A DNA stretch of 64,000 bases, taken from the NCBI GenBank assembly GCA_963930775.1, contig OZ005699.1, forward strand, positions 1,509,501 to 1,573,500, in the 5' to 3' direction. Made by a program: the position numbers and the translations under genes. The stretch comes from Cliona cf. orientalis (taxonomy: Eukaryota > Porifera > Demospongiae > Clionaida > Clionaidae). Shown in pieces: positions 53,800-64,000 of the stretch (the first letter of the stretch is position 1; every line of letters starts with the position of its first letter). Below the pieces are notes generated by a model, which searched no databases, was not told the DNA's origin, and saw only the letters and a program-made list of their open reading frames with translations.

Positions 53800-56700
53800 A
53801 TGTTTTACACCGCGATATTCACGGTGTGGCTACTCACGTGCACTTTAGCCACCGTTAACTGTCAGAATATCGACACGGATCGACCGATTTTGCGAGAGGT
53901 GAGCGGTCTCCATAACGACTCTTTGTTTGGATACAGCTTGGTCCTCCACCAAACTATCGCCAATCCGTCCAGCAGGGATGCGGCTTTGAGAGGTGCAAGG
54001 TATGATTATCAGTAGCTCAGGTAATTATGCTACATAATTATTATTCTCCAGACTCATAATCAATCTGGCACACGCTGATTCAGTGAGAGTTCCGTGTAGC
54101 TACAAACAGTCATAAAACATAAATTATTTATCACATCTCAGTTGGGATAACCAATCGTGATCAAAATTTTAGATAAACTGATGAAGTCACGCACTAATCT
54201 TGCAGTTCCATATACATTAAGTCCTTATAGACTCCTTGACGCTAGGTAGTAGAGTGTTTATTGGTCTTGGTTTATTATTTTTTTTCCCCTCCAGGATTGT
54301 TGTGAGTGCTCCAAGCGGAACAGCACCTGGAGGTGTTCCAAACACTGGACTGGTTTATTCCTGTCCTGTAAATCCTGGAACTTGCTCACCACTACCTGGA
54401 AAGCTCTTTGATACAACTCGTGAGTTGTGAAATTAATAGCAGCTCAGCATTCAAAGTTGTCATGTGCACTAGGTATTATGATAAGCTTTGAAACCATAGA
54501 TATTATATATAGTTTACATAGTCTATAATATCTGTGTTGAAACATAGCTACACAGCTGCTTTTCCCATGTGTAAACATTTGATTTTTGTTTTCAGCTTAG
54601 ATAGGGCATTATTATCGCATGTAAGCTATAATATTATTATTATGATACATGCATGCATGACCAACTTGCAACCACCATGCCATGACACAAGTGTTACAGT
54701 ATAATTAGGGAGAGTACATTATTATTGTTATTGTACCAAGGGCTTATAGACTCCTAAGGGGTCTATAAGCCCTTGATTGTACTTAATACTTTGAATTTAC
54801 ATGCAGGAAATGACTTTAGAGAAAACAAAACGGATCAATTTTTGGGTGCTTCGATGAATAGCGATGGAGAAAGATTTGTGGTAAACCAACTATAATCTAA
54901 GAAATTACAGAAGTAGCTAGTCATGATACAGCCACTTAGTGTGAATCTACAATGTACTGCTAGCAGATCCGGAAATTTAGAAACTTTCGTACGACAAATT
55001 CTTGCACCACAAAATTTCATAGGAACTATTGCATAATAGTGTGCACATGAGTTTTTGTAAGAAAATTTCCAGATTATTCTGTAACTATTACTATAACTTA
55101 CATCTGGCAACAACCTAATAGTCTGTAATTATTAATAATATTATTATTATACAGGTGTGCGCTCACAGGCATGTACGCAAATATCCAACAGACCGTGAGA
55201 CGAGGCTTTTGCTGCAGGGAAAATGCTTTATCACTGAAGATAGAACGCTCGAGGGAACATATACGGACTATCAGCCATGCAGAGGATTTCGTAATGTTCA
55301 ATACTTATACATAGCTCTTATACATCTCAAGCAGTATAATACTATACAATAACATAACACATGTACATTGTAATCCGACTGACTCTGTTACTGTATACAT
55401 TACTATGAATGATAACAATGTAATAACAACCACAGTACACATTATTATGAATACCGTAGTGGCGCTTAAAACATAACTGCATGAGCATGATCATTGTGGC
55501 CCACATGCATGGGTGATATACTGAATTGCATACATTTGTATAGAAAGATCTAGCTATACATTGACACCTTGAAATGCGGTACGTGTACTACACATAATAA
55601 TATTATGTAATAGTATGTACCCATAATATTGACATATTCAATCAATATTATATACAGAGTTTAATGAGTTCTTATCTACCAGCGGGGTTTGCCAGGCTGG
55701 TACAAGCTCAGTTCTAGCAGTAAGCAGGTTGATTTTAGACCCAATGTAAGATGGTAAAGTTTACTCATGTTTATTTACACAACCTTTAGCATGACGGTGA
55801 TTCATACGCTTTGGGACTGGGTGCTCCTGGAATCAGCTACTGGAGAGGTATGATAAACATAATATTAGTGTGTATTATGCTCTGATACTATAGTTTTGTT
55901 GTCATCGCTGCACTGCATGAGCATAATAATTATATAACTCTAGCGTATCACTTATTATCATAAGGCATACCAGCCATGACATAATATGCATGCATGCATA
56001 AGGTCTTTTTATTATAATAATATTTCTGTATAGGTGCTACCATTCGACGAGGGAGCAGTGATGGTTCTATATCTACGAACTCTCAAGGAGTTAATGCTGA
56101 TTTTAATAATAATCTTCGAGGTTATGCCATTACTGCTGGTCGGTTTATGACTAGCAGCAGACAAGGTACATGTACGTACTGCAACTTTAGCTAGGACTTA
56201 TGGACTCCTCAAGGAGGAAAGCTATAATATTATTAATTATTATAATATTATTATGATGAATGCACTTGAGTGCAGAACCCTATGACTCATACGCGCATAT
56301 AGCATGGCTCACTGTGTATGCTTGTTCAATATTAGGAGTATTGAACTACATACCCTGAACCTGGTTATGGTAGATCTACTGTTCAAGTCTCTTCAGAGTC
56401 AGTGCATGCATGATCTAGGACTAGGAGTAGGAAGAAGGCACCTGGCTATGTCACTATACAAACTGAAAGCTTCTGTGACTATACCTAAATTGAATTATGC
56501 ACTGAAAGCCACTGCCTGTTTACACCAGCAAAGCGTAATCAATCATGCAGCTGAGATAAGAGCCATCAGACGGGCAACAGCTGCACACTGCTATACCACT
56601 GGGCAAGACTTAACATGACCATGATTCTTTATGCATACTTTCTCTCAGACGTTTAGCACAGGAAGGTTGGGATGGACGGATGGACAAAAATCGCCAAACG

Positions 56701-57232
56701 ATATTGCAATAACCCTCCACCTAAGCTTTGCAGCGAGGGTTAATTATATATAGGGAGCTTAGGTACCTGATTCATATTCTACTAAAATTACAGATTTTGC
56801 TGTTTCTGCTCCAAGAAATAATTTATACCGTGGTATTGTAAGTTTCACAGTGTGAGAGAGCGCATGCAATTAATTTCATTCTCATAGGTGAATTTGGTTA
56901 TGAATGACAACAATCTCGTTGCTTCTCAACCTCTTAATGGCCTGCAAATGGGGGAATATTTTGGTTTCTCTCTGCTGGCAATAGACCTCAATGGAGATGA
57001 GTATGCACATAGCTACATTACGTACATTCTAAGGTGTCTAGCTACAATGATTCTATTTTCTATGCATTCTTGTTGTAGCTATGATGAGCTTCTTGTTGGT
57101 GCACCACTATTTCGAATAAGCTCAACGGAGCCAGAAATTGGAAGAGTTTTTCTCTACAGAAACAATAGAGTGAGCTAGCTTTATGGAACTCTCTCTCTCT
57201 GTCTTCCCCCTCTCACTTTCTGAAATCACAGC

Positions 57233-57321
<89 letters not shown>

Positions 57322-60300
57322 CCCTCCAATAATATTATGCATACGCATACACACACACTACAGGGTAGTCTTGAGTTTGTGAGGACGATTGAAGGACGAA
57401 CTCGCTACTCTCGTTTTGGTTATGCCATGGCCAACCTTGGAGACATCAATGGAGATGGATGGGACGGTAAAACATTGAGATCTGTTTGACAATGTGTTGA
57501 CATGTTCCTTATTATAGATGTTGCCATAAGCGCCCCATTTGGTGAAACCAACAGCAATGAGCCAGGAACCGTGTTCATTTATCACAGCACTCCTAACACA
57601 CTACTGAGTAATGAACCACAACAGGTGGGGGATAAATACGTATAATAATTATTATGCATGAAGTACAATAAAATTATTGTTATCATAATAATTGTCTTTG
57701 TGCTATGGTAAGCTTTGTCAATCATGCATTGTATACCCGAGGCCTACATTTGAGCAACTTATGCTTTGCCTCATGCATGGTTTAAACACCTGACTCTCGT
57801 GTATAATAATAATATTATTATATAACATAACATTCTACTGTGAACAGATCATCCGTGGCACAGATCTCAGTCTGACTGTGGATCTCAGTGGACTAAGAGG
57901 CTTTGGAACATCTCTGGCCAGTGGGGTGGATGTTGATATGAATAGTTACAATGGTACATACTCTCTGACTATTTATTAAGCTCATTAGCTCTTTTATGCA
58001 CTGCAGATTTACTTATTGGCTCTTTTCTATCACAAAAGGTTTTCTTACTGAGGTATTAATTATATGGATCTGACGTGATAATTTTTGTGAATATAATATA
58101 GTAATATTATTATTATAGGACACGTCCCATTGCAAACATTCGAATGGAATTCACCAGTACTACCAATCTAATCATCGATGTTTCAGATAAACAGTGCATG
58201 CTTAATGGCACATTTTACGCTTGGTAATCATTTTTATGCACATAACTACTACCAGTATTATTTACCCTGCTCATCATCTCCTAATCACAGCCTGAATTTG
58301 ACAGCTTGTGTCACTTACAGTGGTCGACAGAGCGCTGACTCTCTTAGTGAGTTGAAGTATTATGCAATGACAGAATTTTTAATGAACAATATCATAATAA
58401 GCTGATTCTAGTCCTATCAACCATTTATGGCCATATCTCATCTAATAGCCAGTATAATATTATTAAACAGAGCAATAATTGAAAGGAAGGTGTATGCTAT
58501 CGACATTATGAGTGTGTGTACATACAATGCCATACATATCAGATCTGAACTTAAGTGTGTCTGGAGACACACAAAGTTTTGAGAAAAGAGTGTTTTTTGA
58601 AAACTTCAACGTAACTCTTACAAGGGAAGTTACTGTGAGAAGAGACGAAAGAGGGTGTACTGAATTCACAGCCTACTTCCAGGTATAATATTTAACCTAG
58701 TTATCAAACAAGTACCCATTTCAAGATCACATGCTATGCATTCCTATTCTAGAATGATACCATTATCTTGGACCTGTTTAGCCCTTTTATCATTGAATTG
58801 AGTGTCACTACTCCAACGAGAGAGGTTACCCCTGGGGATGGGAATCAGATGGCAGAAGATCTCACACAATTTCCGGTTGTCATAGTAACCCAGGCTTCTC
58901 CACTTCAGGTAATAGTAATTCCATGATCATAGCATTGATATGCATGTACATAATATTAGTCATCACTGGAGCTAATAGCTAGATATTAATTTTGTTGTAG
59001 ATTGAAACTCTCAACGCATGTGGTGGTGGAAATGGAAGCTTGATCTGTACTCCTGACCTGAGAATCAACATTCTGGACACAGTTATCTAGTATGTGAAAT
59101 CATAACTTATGATACTACAAATAATATTGAGGTGCTAACATGCTATATTTATAGTAACAGGGATCAGCAAAACATGTCCTCCCTGAACATAATTTCTGGA
59201 TTTACGTCATCAGTTGACATCTTCCTGGACATTGAGAATGCTGGAGATAATGCATTTCAAGCCATTCTCTCATTCATACTTCCCGCAAGTACACTACAGC
59301 TAGTCAATGTCTTCAACCAAACCAGAAGGGGAGAGGTGAGTGGGTACATGTGTGTGATGTTGACATGTGATAAGTAAGAGTCAAAATATTGATTAACATG
59401 AGTAGCTATATATTATAGGTACTTGGCATAGGTAAAAACATTTTATAGTAGGAGTGATTAAATTTTGCACATGTAGCTACTCGATCACCCGTACATGTTA
59501 TGACTCAAATGCGCTCTAACGCAAATACGAACTGCCAAAACTTAGAAAAAAAACTGACAGGAAAAAAATTGAAGTGTACGGCGGCGTATGTTCCAGCGTA
59601 TCACGATCAGGTCGGGATCGCATTTGCATCATTAGCTAGCTATAGGGCATGCAATAGTATTACGTCAGATAATGATGTTCTATTAGGTGACACTTCGATG
59701 CTTAACAGAGCCTCTTGGTGGACAGCAGTTAGGCATGACTCGCTACAACTGTTCCATCGGAAACCCTTTCTCCACCCCTTTTCCAAGAATGCTACAGTTG
59801 AGAGCCAGACTGGAGCCTCAAAGCATTGTAGGCAACGAACCAAATGCCTTGATAAACTTTACCGTCAGTAGTCTGAATCCCGAAAACACTTCTACAATTG
59901 TGGACAACAGCAATTTTGCAGTTGTTCAGTTAAACTTTGCAGCTCGAGCTAACATAACCATTGATAAAGGGTGAGTTGTCAATAAGCTGTAAAGCCTGTT
60001 TATTATAATATCTCTATTTTGATTTCCAGTGTTGTAACACCTGAACAGATATCTTATTCTGACAAAACCATGATCGATGAGGGAACTGCTCCAAGGAATG
60101 TGTCTCAGCTCGGCCCACCAGTTGATATCTCATTCCTGATCCGCAACAGTGGACCATCAAGGATCGATAACATTCAGTTGGACATCTCGTGGCCGCTGAA
60201 CAGTACCTTAACGGGAGAAAACTACTACTTGTACATTACCTCAATTCAGGTATGGGTACAGCAGTTTATTAGTACATATTAATTTTCTTTATGCAGTCAA

Positions 60301-61206
60301 CAGGTACGGGTACAGCAAAAAAAACAGGAAGAGCTACAGTGGTCTGTCAAGATAATTACATAAACCCTTTGCGGTTGGAGGGGGACGGAAGTGATGAAGA
60401 AAATCAACAAGAAGGTGGAGATCCCACAGTGGGCATGGGTACTGGGAGGAGGAAGAAGAGGAGCACTGTCAAGAGAATACTGAGAAACAAACGACAAGAA
60501 ACACCAACCGAACAAGGATTGTCTGAAAATATAACTCTGGTAAGCAATTTGCATTTAATTATAGCTACTTGTGATATTATATAAAACTAACTTCTCTTTC
60601 TCCATCCTTAGAGTTGCATATCATCAGAATCCCAAAAGTTGATCAACTGTGTCAACGTCAGATGTAATATCCTTGGACTTGCTGGCTCTGGTAGTGTACA
60701 AGTGGACATTAATGCTCGCCTGGATGAGAGGTTCTTTTCGGTGAGATAATTTCATAATAGATTCACACTTTAATTGTTCTTGACATTACCTTCTCTTTCT
60801 CAGACTAATAATGATCGTTACACTTTCATCCCTACTGCTTCGATTAGTATTGTAGATGGAGACTTCATTGAATCAAACACTGGATCTGCTCAGAGAAATG
60901 CTAATGTAATCTTTATCTTATTAAATTTAATGTAGAATTTGCAAATTAAAAATGATCCGACTATAATAGGCTCAGATTCCAATTATTCCGGCAGCCCGAG
61001 TCATCACAGCTGGCGATGAGGCTGAACCAGTGGCTTGGTGGGTCATATTTCTACCTATCCTTGCTGCAATGATAATCATCTCTGTAGTGACAATCCTTCT
61101 CTGGGTGGTAAGTGTGGTTGCCTTCTTCCTATCCCATAGACTGACTCTCTGACACACACTCTCTCCCCCTCCCCCCTCTCTTCCTCCTTCTCTGTTTGTC
61201 CCTTTA

Positions 61207-61256
<50 letters not shown>

Positions 61257-61395
61257 GTTTGGATTCTTTCGTCGTAAAAAGCATGAAGAGATCAAGGAGC
61301 AACGTGAGCAACTTAAGAATCTTACTGCCCAAGGAGTGTCCCCGGGTGATATCAGTAGTGAACCAGAGGGATGTAATAGCTATAGTATTATGTAG
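53800..61395 (+). CDS. Integrin alpha subunit 2, complete
   Basis: Twenty-seven exons: 53800-53999, 54295-54419, 54807-54880, 55155-55290, 55658-55719, 55790-55847, 56034-56165, 56794-56837, 56888-57000, 57079-57169, 57364-57466, 57518-57624, 57848-57953, 58007-58052, 58119-58223, 58291-58346, 58543-58682, 58753-58908, 59001-59089, 59155-59335, 59687-59970, 60030-60249, 60297-60539, 60612-60740, 60804-60905, 60970-61107, 61258-61395. Phases close to 1125 residues. It has the same architecture and exon phases as alpha 1: signal peptide, seven-bladed propeller, thigh, two calf domains with furin-like sites (RRKKRS, NKRQ), a membrane helix in exon 26, and a GFFRRKK tail ending in a serine-rich extension. 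Two introns are unusually small (50 and 47 bp). It is probably a type I receptor chain pairing with a beta subunit. Confidence 0.95.
54737..54775. repeat. Short hairpin in alpha 2 intron
   Basis: The arms CAAGGGCTTATAGACTCC and GGGTCTATAAGCCCTTG pair with one mismatch across a loop of a few bases. It could be a miniature element or a structured RNA. Confidence 0.7.
54963..55085. repeat. Diverged MITE related to 44973-45163
   Basis: The left end GATCCGGAAATTTAG and the right end AAAATTTCCAGATTATTC are imperfect inverted repeats, with a shared AACTTTCGTA interior. It lies in the alpha 2 intron before exon 55155-55290. Confidence 0.55.
56166..56793. other. Alpha 2 intron holding an unexplained open frame
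   Basis: This intron is 628 bp, longer than its neighbours. It contains a plus-strand open frame of 104 codons (56304-56618). I recognise no domain, and the frame has no homology to the flanking integrin exons. It may be a fragment of an unrelated gene or transposon, or chance. Confidence 0.4.
57235..57316. repeat. (CT)n microsatellite
   Basis: A CT tract of about 80 bp, ending about 47 bp ahead of exon 57364-57466 of alpha 2. A similar tract precedes the last exon at 61211-61255. Confidence 0.9.
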
Positions 61396-61766
61396 CACTA
61401 CCATTGATAACGATTAAGCTATTTAGCTATTGAGGTTAACTACCAGTGTCTCATACAGTTCATGCATGTAGTCTATTATAGGCCCTGTACATTATAGTTT
61501 AATCATAGGACAAGTCATAAACACTCATTTTTCGTGATTCCTTGTATCATAATAATTTTAAAATGTTGACCAGAGCCATGGAAAAGGGTCGTTTATTGGG
61601 TCCCGCGCGCATTATCACCATACGTACACAGCGTACACAACGCGCATGCGTAATTCGGCGCAGTTCGTTGTATAGCCACGCCCACAAAATCTGTAAGCAG
61701 ACTCGATCTTTTGAGTACAAGTTACAACAACTGAACGTGAAACAAGGGCAGAATTCGGACGAGAGA
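61396..61766. promoter_or_regulatory. Intergenic region: 3' end of alpha 2 and promoter of alpha 3
   Basis: 371 bp separate the alpha 2 stop from the alpha 3 start. A GC-rich patch at 61600-61690 contains CCCGCGCGCAT and the NRF1-like ACGCGCATGCGTAA, matching the motif ahead of alpha 2. An in-frame ATG at 61542 opens upstream of the chosen start, but the sequence it adds is not a signal peptide, so 61767 is preferred. Confidence 0.5.
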
Positions 61767-63984
61767 ATGCATTTTTACACTGCGATATTTATTCCCGCGT
61801 GGTTATTCGCCTTAGCCACCGTTGCAAACTGTCAGAACATCGACACGGATCGACCGATTTTGCGAGAGGTGAGCGGTCTCCACAACGACTCCTTGTTTGG
61901 ATATAGCTTGGTCCTCCATCAAACTATCGCCAGTCCACCCAGCCGGGATGAGGCTCTGGGAGGTGCAAGGTATAATTAATGAAAAATTCACTGTTGATTG
62001 ATCGGGCCGCGGCATATGGCTCTCCACCCTCCAGGATTGTGGTGAGTGCTCCAAGAGGAACGGCCCCTGGAGGTGTTCCAAACACTGGACTAGTTTATTC
62101 CTGTCCTGTAAACCCTGGATCTTGTTCGGCGCTACCAGGAAAGCTGTATGATACCACTCGTGAGTCAGTGTATTACTATGATAAACCATGCATGCATAAG
62201 ATTAGCCAGTGCTTCCAAATTGTTCTTCGGTTTCTACATTCATGCATTATTAAATAGAGCTACATAATATTATGTTATTGTACTACCAACAATCAATACT
62301 ATAGTAATCAAGCTATTTAGGGGAAGGGTCTATAGCAATTCTTACTTTAATTTGCAGCAAATGGCAATGGAGAAAACAAAGCAAACCAGTTTTTGGGTGC
62401 TTCAATGGATAGTGATGGAGAAGGATTTGTGGTAAATAAACTATAGCCATTATTACAGCATAATTCAGTTTGCTTTAACACTGAGTGTAAATTTAAGATA
62501 CTACACATTCTGCATCACCATTAATTTTAACTTGTACAGGTCTGCGCTCACAGACATGTCCGCATTACATCGCGAACTAGGATTCTGCTGCAAGGCAAAT
62601 GCTTCATTGCTGATGATAGAACACTCGAGAGCTATACGGAATACCAACCATGCCAAAATTTCAGTAATATCATCTTGCACCTCATGATCACAAGCTACCA
62701 AAATTGAGTGTCATGACATTGTATATAGCTACACAGACTGCACAACACTCACACAAACATGCATAATATTATTATTATATTATTATAAACTAGCATACTC
62801 ACATATTATATTAATTTTTATACAGGGTACCTTTCAACCGGTGCTGTTTGCCAGGCAGGTATAAGTTCAGTTCTAGTGGTAAGCAAGTTGATTTAAATCT
62901 ACTGTAACAGTAAATTTATTCAATGAAGCACATATGTATACATAAACTGTAGGCTGATGGTGGTTCGTCTACCTTAGGATTGGGTGGTCCAGGATTCAAT
63001 TTCTGGAGGGGTGTGTATACCATAACTGCTGTGATGGCTAATTTCAATTTCATTGCTATAATAATTTAGCACTAAAGTGCAACTGCAGATTGATGCATGA
63101 TTAAATTCTGGTACGTAGTTAATGATTAGCTGCACCTTTTTCTGAAGGTGCTATCTTCCGACAAAGAGGCAGGAATGGTCCCACAAATTATCAACGAGAC
63201 GGTACCGATTATAACAATTATCAAGGCTATGCCATCACTGCTGGTCGGTTTTTGTCTAACAGCAGGCAAGGTACAGAAACTCGCATGCATTGTCAAGAGT
63301 TTGAAAGTTGATTACCACACGCTGTACATTTCAATCAGATTTTGCTGTCTCTCTACCAAGAAGAAACTTGTACCGTGGATCTGTAAATATATAGCTATTA
63401 GAGTGTATATACATTTGTAAATGATGTGAACATGTATACTGACTGTGTATTTTGTGCTTACTGGATAATGTGTAAAGTTTACATGACATTTTATACTAGG
63501 TGAATCTGCTTATGAATGATGATAGTCTCACTATTGTCTCCCAACCTTTTACTGGCCTGCAAATGGGTGAATATTTTGGTTTCTCTTTGCTAGCTGTGGA
63601 CCTTGATGGAGATAAGTAAGTACATTTTTATTAATTGTGCATACAAAGACTCAATTGCTACACCATGTACTACTATAGCTATGATGAGCTTCTTGTTGGA
63701 GCACCATTGTTTCGAACAAGCTCAACTAAGCCAGAAATTGGAAGGGTTTTTCTCTACAGAAATGTTAATGTGAGCCTTATACGACTCTCCCCCCCCCCTC
63801 CCTCCTTCCCTCCCCCCTCCCCCCTCCACCCCCACCCCCTCTCTCTCTGCATGGGACTCACTATGACATGTATATCACTAGGGCAATTTTGAATTTGTGA
63901 GGACGATTGAGGGACGAACTCGCTACTCTCGTTTTGGTTATGCCATGGCCAACCTTGGAGACATCAACGGAGATGGATGGGATG
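61767..63984 (+). CDS. Integrin alpha subunit 3, 5' part, cut by window edge
   Basis: Eleven exons are visible: 61767-61969, 62035-62159, 62358-62431, 62540-62663, 62826-62878, 62953-63010, 63148-63270, 63339-63382, 63500-63615, 63679-63769, 63882-63984. They encode a signal peptide and propeller blades 1 to about 5, in the same phases as alpha 1 and alpha 2. The start at 61767 gives MHFYTAIF, closely matching MFYTAIF of alpha 2, and both continue CQNIDTDRPILREVSG. The calcium loops DLDGDKYDEL and DINGDGWD are present. In exon 3 the NENKTDQ motif of the paralogs reads ENKANQ. The remaining propeller, legs and membrane part lie beyond the window. Alpha 2 and alpha 3 look like the most recent duplicates in the cluster. 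Confidence 0.94.
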
Positions 63985-64000
63985 GTATGACATGACATGA

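Noticed and set aside
61542-61766. Upstream in-frame ATG for alpha 3
   Set aside because: The added residues are basic and not a signal peptide. The start at 61767 matches alpha 2 and is followed by a proper leader.

Overview
The window is animal genomic DNA. It is AT-rich and intron-dense, with many small non-autonomous DNA transposons (MITEs), (CT)n tracts and scattered TACATG repeats. Every gene I can recognise is an integrin subunit. The propellers have no alpha-I domain, introns are many and often short, and NRF1-like GCGCATGCGC palindromes lie upstream of genes. This suggests an early-branching metazoan, most likely a demosponge. That identification is inference; the integrin assignments rest on domain motifs and on exon phases that all close in frame.

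Layout. 1-2683: upstream flank with a large inverted-repeat element and no recognisable exon. 2684-16418 (+): one continuous in-frame series of 29 exons encoding an integrin alpha headpiece (beta-propeller and thigh), followed by an integrin beta headpiece (second half of PSI, hybrid and beta-I). It has no legs, membrane segment or tail. It appears to be an alpha/beta integrin fusion and is the most unusual item here. 17868-26094 (-): a complete 23-exon integrin beta gene, convergent with the fusion gene. 26095-26567: a 473-bp intergenic region between the start codons of this beta gene and the next alpha gene, probably a shared bidirectional promoter. 26568-53297 (+): a complete 27-exon integrin alpha gene with a 13.4-kb second intron. 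53800-61395 (+): a second complete 27-exon alpha gene. 61767-63984 (+): the first 11 exons of a third alpha gene, cut by the window edge.

How the genes relate. The three ordinary alpha genes share exon boundaries and phases and are tandem duplicates. The divergent beta gene could supply their heterodimer partner. The fusion gene has its own gains and losses of introns relative to both families, so it is not a recent copy of its neighbours. Its alpha part stops at the thigh/calf-1 boundary (the genu, or knee) and its beta part stops where I-EGF1 would begin. It therefore encodes approximately the ligand-binding headpiece as one chain. Its first (signal peptide) exon was not found, and its stop codon appears to lie inside a MITE.

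Repeats are a second theme. At least twelve MITE copies from several families sit in introns, including two 565-bp copies of one family, a hAT-like element with a perfect 8-bp target duplication, and one MITE nested inside another.
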